In this document: in pieces, positions 16,362-25,063 of the stretch | Numbering within the stretch: the first letter of the stretch is position 1 | Layout: every line of letters starts with the position of its first letter | From: Amycolatopsis sp. FBCC-B4732 | Lineage (GTDB): Bacteria > Actinomycetota > Actinomycetes > Mycobacteriales > Pseudonocardiaceae | DNA length: 64,000 nucleotides | Reading direction: 5' to 3' | Assembly: GCF_023008405.1 (NCBI RefSeq) | Contig: NZ_CP095376.1 | Coordinates: forward strand, 8,722,501 to 8,786,500 | The notes under the pieces: generated by a model | What the model was told of the DNA's origin: nothing | Databases searched by the model: none | Seen by the model: only the letters and a program-made list of their open reading frames with translations | Position numbers and translations under genes: made by a program

Positions 16362-17504
16362 ATGGTGGAGGTCCACGACGGCCCGCCCATGGACGGGTTC
16401 TCGGTGCCCCTGCGCCTGCACAACCTGTTACTGGCCCTGGCGGGCCGGATCGACGACAGCGCACTCACCGAAGCACGGGAGCTGATCGCCCGTGCCCACA
16501 TCGACGAGGCGGTCGAGCTGACCACCGGCACGCTCATCGCGGGCCGGATCCCGGTCAGCTCCGCCGAACAGCGCGAGCTCGCGCTGGTGCTCGAGATGAG
16601 CCGTTCGGACGCGACGCTGGCCAACGATCTGCTGGTCGACGAGGCCGAGCCGGTCAACGCGCACCGGTTCACCGGCGAGAACTCCCCGGAGTTCGGCATC
16701 GCCGAGGCGCTCGACCGGACGCTGCAGGTGCTGCCGGACGTCCGGTCGGTGCACGCGGTGTGGCGCAACACGCCGGCCGGCAGCGTGCCGGGCGCGCTGC
16801 CGCAGCGCGTGGTGCTGGTCGAGCTGGGACCGGACGGCAACCCGCCCGCCGTCGCGTTCCGCGTCGACACGGCGCTGCGCCGGGCCGGGATCCACTCGGT
16901 CGTCGAGGTCAGCGGTCCGGGAGTGGCGCACTCCGAGTACCACCAGGCCGCTTCGGCGGCCGCGTCGCCGGCCTGGGTGACGGGGGGCACGACGTCGAGC
17001 ACGTCGTCCTTTCGGCCGGAGCCGATCGTCAAGCCGCCGGCCCCGGTGAGCCCGGAGCCGGTCGCGGAGTCGGGCAGCAGGCACAGCATGCGTTCGAGCA
17101 GCACCACGACGGCGCCGGTCGAGCCGGTCGCCCCGGTGGTGCCGATCGTTTCGCCGCCGCCACCGGCCCCGGAACCGCCCCGCAAGATCCGGGCCGAACG
17201 GTCCGAGACCCGCGCGGAGCGCACCGCCGACCTGACGCCGGCCGAAGTCGCGCAGTTGCGGCAGGCGCTGGCCGAAGACCCGGAGAAGGGCCGCGAGATC
17301 GCCGCGGGCAAGCCGTCGATGCACGAAGTCGTCGAGCTGCCGGCGCTGGACCTCGACGACCCGAGCCTGAGCGAGCGCGACCGGGCGCTGCTGCGCGAGC
17401 TGCACGCCGAGCTGGCCGAGCGCGAGCGGGCCGAGGCGGCGAAGATGCGGCTCAACGGCGCTTCCCGCTCCGGCGGCGACCAGCGCGGCTGGACCGCCCC
17501 CTAG
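16362..17504 (+). CDS. Conserved actinobacterial protein, unknown function (B of a related pair)
   Basis: 380 residues from ATG 16362 with a GGGAGG ribosome site. The N-terminal 80 residues are helical and related to the protein encoded just upstream. A middle alpha/beta part (about 125-190) includes RVVLVELGPDGNPPAVAFRVD. A long Pro/Ser/Thr-rich linker (about 210-275) follows, and a charged C-terminal helix rich in Arg, Glu and Leu (SERDRALLRELHAELAERE) may be a coiled coil. Function is unknown. A palindrome terminator lies 13 bases past the stop. Confidence 0.72.
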   Translation: MVEVHDGPPMDGFSVPLRLHNLLLALAGRIDDSALTEARELIARAHIDEAVELTTGTLIAGRIPVSSAEQRELALVLEMSRSDATLANDLLVDEAEPVNAHRFTGENSPEFGIAEALDRTLQVLPDVRSVHAVWRNTPAGSVPGALPQRVVLVELGPDGNPPAVAFRVDTALRRAGIHSVVEVSGPGVAHSEYHQAASAAASPAWVTGGTTSSTSSFRPEPIVKPPAPVSPEPVAESGSRHSMRSSSTTTAPVEPVAPVVPIVSPPPPAPEPPRKIRAERSETRAERTADLTPAEVAQLRQALAEDPEKGREIAAGKPSMHEVVELPALDLDDPSLSERDRALLRELHAELAERERAEAAKMRLNGASRSGGDQRGWTAP

Positions 17505-17516
17505 GCTTTGCAGCAC

Positions 17517-17548
17517 AAAGCCGCACTTTCACGTGAAAGTGCGGCTTT
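17517..17548. repeat. Third copy of the CACTTTC-ACGT-GAAAGTG palindrome, likely terminator
   Basis: A perfect 32-bp palindrome centred on CACGTG at 17530-17535, with a TTTTG run on its plus-strand side. It sits between the end of one plus-strand gene and the start of the next. The 20-bp core is identical to that at 3875-3935. Confidence 0.7.
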
Positions 17549-17611
17549 TGCTGTGTCCGGGATGCCACAACTGGGCGACGGAACGTCGGGTGGCGGAGGT
17601 ATGTTGCCCGG

Positions 17612-18430
17612 GTGGAGCAGCCAAAGGAGTTCGTCTTCGACATCCCGGTCGGCGCCGGGGTAGCCACCCGCGCCAACTCGGACGGCCCGCCGGCGACGCC
17701 GAAGGACGCGGCCACCGTGATCCTGGTCCGGGACGGCGCCGACGGCGTCGAGGTCTTCCTGCAGCACCGGGTCAAGGGCATGCCGTTCGCGGGCGGGATG
17801 ACCGTGTTCCCGGGCGGCGGGGTGGACCAGCGCGACGCCGACGCGTCGGTGGCCTGGGCCGGCCCGGCCCCGTCGTGGTGGGCCTCGCGCTTCGGCTGTG
17901 ACGAAGCCCTCGCGCGGGCGTTGACCTGCGCGGCGGTGCGCGAGACGTTCGAGGAGTCCGGGGTGCTGCTCGCGGGCAGCTCGGAGACCGTGCTCACCGA
18001 CGTCGTGCCGTACGCCGCCGCGCGCCAGGCGCTGGAGACGCGGGAGGTGTCGCTGGCCGGGTTCCTCGCCGACGCGGGCCTGACACTGCGCGCGGACCTG
18101 CTGCGCCCCTGGGCGCACTGGATCACGCCGGAGCAGGAGCCGCGCCGCTACGACACTCGCTTCTACGTCGCGAAGCTGCCGGAGGGCCAGCAGGCCGACG
18201 GGGCGACGTCGGAGGCGTCGAGCTCCGGCTGGCAGCGTCCTGAGGAGGCGATCGCCGACGCGCGCGAAGGCCGCCGCATGCTGATGCCGCCGACGTGGCT
18301 GACGCTGAGCGAGCTCGCGCAGTTCGCGACCGCCGAAGACGTGCTGAACGCGCCTCGCGAGATCGTCCGGATCGCACCGACGCTCATCCGCGAGAACGAC
18401 CACGTCCGCGTCGTGCTGGAGAAGCGATGA
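17612..18430 (+). CDS. Nudix hydrolase, NUDT19-like with interrupted Nudix box
   Basis: 272 residues from GTG 17612. FPGGGVDQRDAD gives the first half of the Nudix box, and AAVRETFEESGVLL gives the metal-binding second half (consensus REx2EE). About 25 residues separate the halves, an insertion known in the NUDT19-like subgroup. NUDT19 relatives cleave CoA derivatives; whether this one does is not shown by sequence. It is coupled (ATGA) to the metallo-beta-lactamase-fold gene. Confidence 0.8.
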   Translation: MEQPKEFVFDIPVGAGVATRANSDGPPATPKDAATVILVRDGADGVEVFLQHRVKGMPFAGGMTVFPGGGVDQRDADASVAWAGPAPSWWASRFGCDEALARALTCAAVRETFEESGVLLAGSSETVLTDVVPYAAARQALETREVSLAGFLADAGLTLRADLLRPWAHWITPEQEPRRYDTRFYVAKLPEGQQADGATSEASSSGWQRPEEAIADAREGRRMLMPPTWLTLSELAQFATAEDVLNAPREIVRIAPTLIRENDHVRVVLEKR

Positions 18431-19197
18431 GCGCCCCCGCGTACGGCGTGCTGCGCCAGGTCACCGAGACGGCTTCGGTGCTGCTGGAGAACAACCCGTC
18501 GTCGATGACGCTCGAAGGCACCAACAGCTGGGTGCTGCGGGCGACGCCGGACACCCCGGCCGTCGTCGTCGACCCGGGGTACCGCGACCTTGAGCACCTC
18601 GAGCTGCTGGCCGGCGTCGGCGCGGTGGAGCTGGTGCTCCTCACGCACTTCCACCCCGACCACGCCGAGGGCGCGCCGTGGTTCGCCGAGCGTGTCGGGG
18701 CGCCGGTGCGGGCGTTCGACCCTGCGCTGTGCGTCGGCGCGTCGTCCTTTGTGGACGGCGAAGTGATCTCGGCCGGCGGCCTCGACCTGCGTGTCCTGCA
18801 CACCCCCGGCCACACCGGCGACTCGGTGTCGCTGGTGCTCGACGGCCAGGTGCTGACCGGCGACACCATCCTCGGGCGCGGCACCACGGTGCTGCACGAC
18901 CTCGGCGACTACCTGCGCTCGCTGCGGAAGCTCATCGAGCTGCCGGCGGGCACGACCGGGCTGCCCGGGCACGGCCCGGAGCTCCCCGATCTGCCGGCTA
19001 CCGCGCGTGAGTACCTCGCGCACCGGGAACAGCGGCTCGACCAGGTGCGTTCGGCTCTTCGGACGCTGGGGGCGGACGCCACCCCGCGCCAGGTCGTCGA
19101 GGTCGTGTACGCCGACGTCGACCGGGCGCTGTGGGCGCCCGCCGAACTGAGCGTGCAGGCGCAGCTGGACTACTTGCGGTCGGAGGAACAGGGATGA
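18427..19197 (+). CDS. Metallo-beta-lactamase-fold hydrolase (LACTB2/Rv3677c-like)
   Basis: 256 residues from ATG 18427. Metal ligands: THFHPDHAEG, HTPGHTGDS, GDTILGRG and GLPGHGPE. A C-terminal helical extension (about 200-256, with HREQRLDQVRSAL) follows, as in LACTB2-type proteins, which include RNases and small-ester hydrolases. Rv3677c occupies the same neighbourhood near crp. Cytoplasmic. It overlaps the mycoredoxin gene by 4 bases. Confidence 0.86.
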   Translation: MSAPAYGVLRQVTETASVLLENNPSSMTLEGTNSWVLRATPDTPAVVVDPGYRDLEHLELLAGVGAVELVLLTHFHPDHAEGAPWFAERVGAPVRAFDPALCVGASSFVDGEVISAGGLDLRVLHTPGHTGDSVSLVLDGQVLTGDTILGRGTTVLHDLGDYLRSLRKLIELPAGTTGLPGHGPELPDLPATAREYLAHREQRLDQVRSALRTLGADATPRQVVEVVYADVDRALWAPAELSVQAQLDYLRSEEQG

Positions 19198-19448
19198 GCA
19201 ACGTCGAGGTCGAGTTCTACTGGCGCCCGGGGTGCGGGTTCTGCGCCGCGCTGGACCGGCCGATGTCGAAGAGCGGCTTCAACGTCCGGAAGATCAACAT
19301 CTGGGAGGACCCGTCCGCGGCCGCGCGCGTGCGCGAAGTCGCGAACGGGAACGAGACGGTCCCGACCGTCATCGTCGGGTCGACCGCCATGGTCAACCCG
19401 TCCTTCGCCGAGGTCGAGGCCGCCGTCAAGGCAGCTTCGGCGGGCTGA
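19194..19448 (+). CDS. Mycoredoxin/glutaredoxin-like protein
   Basis: 84 residues from ATG 19194. The active site is RPGCGFC near the N-terminus, followed by the GNETVPTVIVG cis-proline loop and NPSFAEVEAAV, a layout close to mycoredoxin Mrx1. Mycoredoxins reduce mixed disulfides with mycothiol. It ends the Nudix-MBL-mycoredoxin operon. Its last 23 bases overlap the tail of the convergent esterase gene. Confidence 0.85.
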   Translation: MSNVEVEFYWRPGCGFCAALDRPMSKSGFNVRKINIWEDPSAAARVREVANGNETVPTVIVGSTAMVNPSFAEVEAAVKAASAG

Positions 19449-20591
19449 TCGTGCTGGGCCGCTTTCCGTGCAGGAAGGCGGCCCACACTTCGCGCACCCC
19501 GGGTTCCGTTTCGAGGCCCTCCGGGGCGCCGTCGAGCATCGGCGCGGCCCAGACGTCGTGGGTGCCGAAGAGGAACGGGATGTCGATGCAGTGGCAGGCA
19601 CCGAACCGGTTGCCGGGCGCCTGCCAGTCGAAGCGGTAGGTGACGGCGTCGAGCTTCTCGATCAGCTTTCGCTGGTGAAGAAGCCGTTGGCGGTCTCGAT
19701 CGCTTCTCGCGGCGCGTCGGGGACGAAGGCGCGCAGCTCTTCTCGCGTCCAGCTGATCAGCGCGGGCCCGCGTGGTGCGGCCTCGATGAGGTCGGCCGCG
19801 ACGAGGTCGTCGTCGGCGACCAGCTGGAACGGCGGTTGGATCGAGCCCGGCTTCCCGGGCACCGCGAGCTGCGCGGCCAGCACCCGCTCGACCGGCGCGG
19901 TCCGGATGTCCTCGCCCGCCAACGCCTCGGCGAACCGCCCGGCGGCCACCGCGGCTTCGTCCGTTGTGGACGGTCGCATCCCAAGTGGCGCACTCTGCAA
20001 CGCGATCCGCTTGATCAGGCCGTGCGCGCGCGGCGACGACCACAGCGCGAGCGTCGACTGCGCACCCGCGGACTGCCCGCCGAGGGTGATTTCGGCCGGG
20101 TTCCCGCCGAACGCGGCGGTGTTGTCCCGCACCCATTCGAGCGCGGCGAGCTGATCGGCGATCCCGAGGTTCGGCGGAATCCCTTCGGCGCTCAGGAAGC
20201 CGAGCACGCCCAGGCGGTAGTTGAGCGTGACGACGACGGCGTCGGCCTCGCGCGCCAAGCGCGTGCCGGTGTACCAGACCTGACCGCCCGAACCGCTGGA
20301 GAACCCACCGCCGTGGATCCACACCAGCACCGGCCGGCTCCCGGCGGTCGACGGCGTGAAGACGTTGAGGGACAAGCAGTCCTCGCTCTGCGGCAGGGGC
20401 ATCGGCCCGAGTGCGTGCTCCAGTCGCGACGGCGGCTGCGGCGCCGCGGGACCGGGTTCGAGCGCGTCCCTCACCTCGGTCCACGGCTTCGGCGGTATGG
20501 GTGCTTCGAAGCGTTTCGCGGTGGCGTAGGGGATTCCCTTGAACACGCCCTGCGCGCCGCGCACCGGTCCGGTGGTGGTTTCGACGATCAT
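19426..20591 (-). pseudogene. Carboxylesterase type B, frameshifted before the catalytic His
   Basis: The gene starts at ATG 20591 with GGAGG five bases ahead. It reads as a type B carboxylesterase through PVLVWIHGGGFSSG (oxyanion hole) and GGQSAGAQS (nucleophile Ser), then stops at 19662 just after NGFFTSES. The next frame continues without a gap as LIEKLDAVTYRF..., including FGACHCIDIPFLFG with the expected catalytic His, and ends at 19426. One missing base near 19665-19672 explains this. It could be a real inactivating deletion or a sequencing error. Without repair the protein lacks its catalytic His. Confidence 0.78.
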
Positions 20592-21409
20592 CGTGCCTCC
20601 TCGAAGTACAGCGCGGCGCCACCCGCGTCCTCGGCGCGGACGAAGAACCCGCCGGCCCGGGTGGTGGTCGGGACGTGCTCCTCGACCAGCTTCCGCGCTT
20701 TCGCCAGGTCGGCAACCGCGACGCCGCGGGCGGCGAAGAACGGGAGTTCTTTCGGGAGTTCGCCGGGCAAAACGGCGTCGAGGTCGCTGACGCCGACGAT
20801 GCCGGCCAGCGGCCGGCCTTGCGTGATCACGGCGTACCTCTTCTCGAAGGCGGCGACTTCGTCGTCGGGCACGACCAGCAAGATCCCGGCGACCCCGCGG
20901 GCGCCGTTGGGGTGGCCGAGGTAGCGCGGCTGGTGGACGTACTCCGGCGTCAGGTGCTCGGCGGTGTGCAGGATGCCTTCGGGTGTCCGGTCCCGGCTGA
21001 CGTGGACGCTGCGGAAGCGCGCGGTGCGAGTGCCTTCGGGCAGTTCGACGTCCCGTTGCAGCTTCAGCACGCCCGAGTTCGAGAGCCCGGCTTCGCGCAG
21101 CCGGCGTTCGGCTTCCTCGGAGTCGTCGACGCCGAAGGAGCAGCCGTGCAGGCCGTCGCCCCGCGCGTCCAGGATGGGCAGGACCCGCCACGGATCGCCG
21201 GCGGTTTCGTCGACGATGCCGATCAGTTCGAGGAACGAGTCCCCGAAGTAGGCGCAGCGGTTCGCGGTGCAGCTCGGCACGAGTGCGTCGTCGCCGGGAC
21301 GGGACGCGAAGTGCGGCGACGGCGGGCTCAGCGTGAAGCCGAGTTCTTCGTAGCGCCGCCAGGTTTCGGCGTACTTCCTGGTCAGGAAGACGGTGTGGTC
21401 GATGTTCAT
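20588..21409 (-). CDS. VOC/glyoxalase-like domain protein
   Basis: 273 residues from ATG 21409. The N-terminal IDHTVFLTRKYAETWRRYEELGFTLSP pattern and later FLELIGIVDE match the Glyoxalase_3 type of the VOC fold, and a second half (about 165-270) repeats the fold, ending GGAALYFEEA. Such proteins bind a metal and act as dioxygenases, lyases or binding proteins; the activity here is unknown. It overlaps the esterase start by 4 bases (operon) and its start touches the start of the divergent regulator. Confidence 0.7.
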   Translation of the reverse strand: MNIDHTVFLTRKYAETWRRYEELGFTLSPPSPHFASRPGDDALVPSCTANRCAYFGDSFLELIGIVDETAGDPWRVLPILDARGDGLHGCSFGVDDSEEAERRLREAGLSNSGVLKLQRDVELPEGTRTARFRSVHVSRDRTPEGILHTAEHLTPEYVHQPRYLGHPNGARGVAGILLVVPDDEVAAFEKRYAVITQGRPLAGIVGVSDLDAVLPGELPKELPFFAARGVAVADLAKARKLVEEHVPTTTRAGGFFVRAEDAGGAALYFEEAR

Positions 21410-22381
21410 GCCGCCGAGCCTGGTCTCCCGCCGGCCTTTTCTCCTTGACCTCGACCGACGGTCGGCGCACGCGCTGCAGCTGGACGGCCGGGCGTCGTTC
21501 AGCGCGATCGCGTCGGTGCTGGGCGTCTCGGACCAGACGGTGGCCCGCCGCTACCGGAAGCTGCGCTCGTCCGGGGTGCGGCGCGTGGTCGGCGTCCCGG
21601 AGGCGGCCCCGCTCGGCCAGGTCCACTGGCTGATCCGCCTGGGCTGCGTCCCGGACGCGGCCGCCCCGATCGCCGCGGCACTGGCCCGCCGCGACGACAC
21701 CCAGCGGGTGAGCCTGATGTCCGGCGGCACGGAGATCGTGTGCTTCATCCGCGCCCCGCTACGCGCGGCCTCCTGCTGGGTCAGCTGCCGAAGACACCCC
21801 GGGTGGTCTCGATGACGGCCTACCGCCTGCTGGGCCGTTTCGCCGGCGGCCCGGCGGGCTGGTCCGGCCGCTCGAGCGCGCTGTCCCCTTCGGAGGCGGC
21901 CGCGCTCCTTCCCTCTGCGACGCCGACGACCTACCGCCCAGAACCCGGCGACCCGGCCCTCCTGGCCGCGCTGGCCCACGACGACCGAGCCGACATGTCG
22001 ACTTTGTCGGCGGCTTCGGGCCGCTCGGAGTCGACGGTCCGCCGTCGCCTCGAGGCCATGCGCACGTCGGGAGCGCTGTACTTCGACGTAGAGGTGGACG
22101 CAGCCCTGCTGGGCTACCCGCTGACGGCAATCCTCTGGCTGACGGTGGCTCCGTCAGCCCTGGAGTCGGTCGGCCAGGCGCTGGCCTCCCACCCCCAGGT
22201 CGCCTTCGCGGCGGCCACAACGGGCCCGTCGAACCTGGTGGCGAACGTCGGCTGCCGCGACGACGCGGCCCTGTATTCGTCCTTGGCCGACGACTTGGGC
22301 GGGTTGCCAGGCGTACGCCAGGTGGAGACGGCCCCGATGATCAGAACGCTGAAGCGCTTCGGCACGGTGCCGCCGGTGTAG
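21408..22381 (+). pseudogene. Lrp/AsnC-family regulator with two HTH domains, frameshifted
   Basis: The first part (from about ATG 21408) has an AsnC-type HTH (LDGRASFSAIASVLGVSDQT) and continues to GGTEIVCFIRAP, then goes out of frame and stops at 21815. The next frame picks up at LLLGQLPKTPRVVSM and runs to 22381 with a second HTH (MSTLSAASGRSESTVRRRLEA) and a C-terminal ligand-binding domain. One missing base near 21750-21772 joins them into a protein of about 324 residues, a known double-HTH AsnC architecture. It is divergent from the VOC-esterase pair and was probably their regulator. A sequencing error is possible. Confidence 0.75.
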
Positions 22382-22414
22382 CTCCGACAGTCCGAGCCGC
22401 TCGGGTCGCTGACG

Positions 22415-23476
22415 TCAACGGCTGAGCATCGGCATCAGGTAGTACGTCAGTTCCACCTCCCCGGGTTCTGCCGCCCGCAGGACGCACGCCCGCATCCCCG
22501 GCTGGATGGACAGCTCCACCCGCTCCCCGTCGAACGCCTGCAGTGCGTCGAGCAGGTAGCGCGCCTGGAACGCCGGTGACGTCCGGCCGCCGGTGACGTC
22601 CGCCTTCAGGGTTTCCTCCGCCTCGCCCGTGTCCTGGCGGGCGCTCGCCAGGCGGACTTGGGCGTCGCCCACCTGCAGCGTGAGGACCCGCCGATCCTCC
22701 GCGTACACCCCCACGCGGCGGACGGCCGCCGCGAGCGCGTCCGCCGCCAATGTCACCGTCGTGTCCACCGCGCCCGACTGGATCGAGTCCTCGGACAGGA
22801 AACCCGCGTCCAGGACCGCCGTGCCGACCAGGCCGCCCGGCCAGCTGACCCCGAACCGGCCCGGGCCGACGTGCAGGCCGACGCGGCCGCGGGCCTGACG
22901 GGCCGCTTCCGACAGCAGGGCCGCCGGGACCAGGACGTCCAGCGCACCCGGCGACAGCAGAGGCAGGCGCGCCACCGCCATCCGGTAGCGGTCCGACGCC
23001 GTCAGCGTCAGCCGGTCGCCCGCCGACTGGAGGCGGACGCCCGTGAACAGCGGGAGCGGGTCGTCCTTCGCCGCCGTTCCCGCGACGACCCGCAACGCCG
23101 AGGCGAACGCCGCACCGTCCACTTCGGACACCTGGGCGGGCGGGCCGGCGGCCGCCTCGGTGTCCGGGAGGAGCGGGAGCGCGAAGCGGGCGTTGTCCAG
23201 CCGCAGGGCCAGGCGGCTGCCTTCGACGACCAAGCGCACCAGCTCGGCGTCGAGCACCTTGAGCGTCTCCACCAGCGGCGCCGCCGGGACGACGACCGAG
23301 CCGTCGGTGTGCGTGGTCGCCGGGCAGTCGAACCGGACGGTGAGATCCGGGTCGCTGCCGGCGACCGTCAGCCCCGCCGAACCGGCGCGCAGCCGCAGCC
23401 CGGCGCGCGCGGGCAGCAGCCGCGACGCGGCGGAGACAGCCGCCGAGAGGCGGTGGGCAGGAGCGGTGACGTCCAT
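22415..23476 (-). CDS. DnaN-like sliding clamp paralog
   Basis: 353 residues from ATG 23476 (MDVTAPAHRLSAAVSAASRL). It follows the three-domain plan of the DNA polymerase III beta clamp: PVVPAAPLVETLK-like strands, LPLFTGVRLQSAGDRLTLTASDRYRMA in domain 2, and a terminal YYLMPMLS matching the clamp MPM end. The normal dnaN lies at oriC with dnaA and recF; none of those are here, so this is a solitary second clamp-like protein. Related paralogs occur as resistance factors or regulators in other actinomycetes. The role here is unknown. Confidence 0.82.
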   Translation of the reverse strand: MDVTAPAHRLSAAVSAASRLLPARAGLRLRAGSAGLTVAGSDPDLTVRFDCPATTHTDGSVVVPAAPLVETLKVLDAELVRLVVEGSRLALRLDNARFALPLLPDTEAAAGPPAQVSEVDGAAFASALRVVAGTAAKDDPLPLFTGVRLQSAGDRLTLTASDRYRMAVARLPLLSPGALDVLVPAALLSEAARQARGRVGLHVGPGRFGVSWPGGLVGTAVLDAGFLSEDSIQSGAVDTTVTLAADALAAAVRRVGVYAEDRRVLTLQVGDAQVRLASARQDTGEAEETLKADVTGGRTSPAFQARYLLDALQAFDGERVELSIQPGMRACVLRAAEPGEVELTYYLMPMLSR

Positions 23477-23529
23477 GCCCGCCAAGCTAGCGGCGACCAC
23501 CGACAAAAACCGCAAACCCGCAGCTCAGG

Positions 23530-23575
23530 GGTCGTGAGTGAGAAACTGGGTAGAACACGGTTCCCACTCACGACC
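23530..23575. terminator. Inverted repeat between MFS gene end and clamp-paralog start
   Basis: GGTCGTGAGTG (23530-23540) pairs with CACTCACGACC (23565-23575) across a 24-base loop. It lies 13 bases beyond the MFS stop on the minus strand and is probably its terminator. Confidence 0.5.
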
Positions 23576-23588
23576 AGCCGCGGCAGAC

Positions 23589-24857
23589 CTACTGACCGGC
23601 GCCGACCAGCGTGGGCGAGGTGACGTCCGCCGGCGGCGAAGCCGGTCGCATCGTCCCGCGCAGCAGCCAGACCCCCACCGCGAGCACCAGCCCGGCCACG
23701 CTCGCCGCCAGGAACGCGGCGCCCGGGCCCGCGTGCTCGACCAGGTAGCCGCTCACCGACTGGCCGCCCGCCAACCCGAGCGTCACCGCCGTCAGCACCC
23801 AGCCGAACGCTTCGGCCGCGGTCCCGGCCGGGGCGACCAGCTCGATCGCCGCCGAGTGCGCCGTCGACTGCGGCGTGATCAACGCACCCGCGAGCAGCAT
23901 CATCAGCGCCAGGCCCCACAGCGACGACGGCCACGCGAGCAGCGCCACCAGCGCGCCGAACCCGCCGAGCAGCGCCGGCAGCCGCAGGCCCAGCTGGCGC
24001 GGCCACGGCCGCAGGCTGTACGCGACGCCGAACGCGACCGAGCTCAGCGACCAAGCCGACAGCAGCAACCCCCCGAACGAGGGAGAACCGGCCTCGGTGG
24101 CCGACGCCGGCACGGCGACCTCGACGAACCCGATCACCACGCCGAAGCCGAGCGCGGCGAGCGCCAGCGTCCGCATGCCCGGGCTCGAGAGCGCGCCCAG
24201 CAGGGAGCCGGACGGACCCGGAGCCGGACCCCAGTCCCGGACCGCCGGGCTCAGCGCGAACAGCAGCGCGCCGGTGAACTGCAGCGCGACGCCCAGCACC
24301 AGCCCGGTCCCCGCCCACGGCGCCAGCACCAGCAGCCCGGCGACACCCGGGCCGAGGATGAAGAAGACCTCCATGCTGATCGCCTCGTAGGAGAACGCGG
24401 CGTTGCGCGCGCCACCCGGCGGGAGCAGCCGCGTCCACAGCGCCCGCGACGCCGACCCGACCATCGGTTCCGACAGCCCGGTGACCGCGCCCAGCGCGAC
24501 GAGCACGACCGTCGCCGCGTGCGATTCGATCGCCGTCACGAGCGCCGCCATCGAGAGCGCCGACAGCAGCGCGACGACGAGCAGCGGCCGCGTGGGCCCG
24601 AACCGGTCGATCAGCCTGCCCTGCACCACGGCGCCGATCGACACCCCGACGAGTGAACCGGCCGAGACGAGCCCGGCGGCGGCGAACGAGCCGGTCTCGC
24701 GCTGGACGTAGAGCAGGGCCGAGATGCCGATCATGGCGATCGGCAGGCGGGCGAGCACGGACGCGACGGCGGGCCGCCGGGCCGCGCGGGTCGTCAGCGC
24801 GGTGCGGTAGTCGGCGAGGGACGTGCGGCTTTCGTGGTTCGAGGCAGACTGGGACAC
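23589..24857 (-). CDS. MFS transporter, probable efflux
   Basis: 422 residues from GTG 24857. About 12 hydrophobic helices are visible. The loop after helix 2 reads QGRLIDRFGPTRPLL, matching the MFS motif A position. The type resembles drug or metabolite exporters of the CynX/YfmO-like groups. It stands alone, with a terminator behind and a perfect dyad operator in front of its start, so it is probably controlled by a repressor located elsewhere. The substrate is unknown. Confidence 0.82.
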   Translation of the reverse strand: MSQSASNHESRTSLADYRTALTTRAARRPAVASVLARLPIAMIGISALLYVQRETGSFAAAGLVSAGSLVGVSIGAVVQGRLIDRFGPTRPLLVVALLSALSMAALVTAIESHAATVVLVALGAVTGLSEPMVGSASRALWTRLLPPGGARNAAFSYEAISMEVFFILGPGVAGLLVLAPWAGTGLVLGVALQFTGALLFALSPAVRDWGPAPGPSGSLLGALSSPGMRTLALAALGFGVVIGFVEVAVPASATEAGSPSFGGLLLSAWSLSSVAFGVAYSLRPWPRQLGLRLPALLGGFGALVALLAWPSSLWGLALMMLLAGALITPQSTAHSAAIELVAPAGTAAEAFGWVLTAVTLGLAGGQSVSGYLVEHAGPGAAFLAASVAGLVLAVGVWLLRGTMRPASPPADVTSPTLVGAGQ

Positions 24858-24878
24858 GCGTGACAGTATGCCGCAGAG

Positions 24879-24894
24879 TGGTACGTTAGTACCA
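24879..24894. promoter_or_regulatory. Dyad operator upstream of the MFS gene
   Basis: TGGTACGTTAGTACCA is a perfect 6-4-6 inverted repeat 22 bases upstream of the MFS GTG. A possible -10 (CATACT) lies between it and the start codon, so the dyad would overlap or adjoin the -35 region, a usual place for a repressor. Confidence 0.5.
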
Positions 24895-25063
24895 GTTATT
24901 TGGCGGTCAGGTGCGTCACCGGCGACTGCAAGTGGATCATGACTGGTCTCGATCCGGTAACAGTCACGATATTCTCCGTGAACTCGTGCAACGAAACGGC
25001 CCGGGTGGCGTCCTTGAGAGTGAATGGCCTTGAATTCGTGGGTATGGGCCGTGATGGTTGAAC

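Noticed and set aside
23477..23515. TTG 23515 as an upstream start for the clamp paralog.
   Set aside because: It would add residues not matching clamp N-termini; ATG 23476 begins with a clamp-like MDVTAPAHRL.
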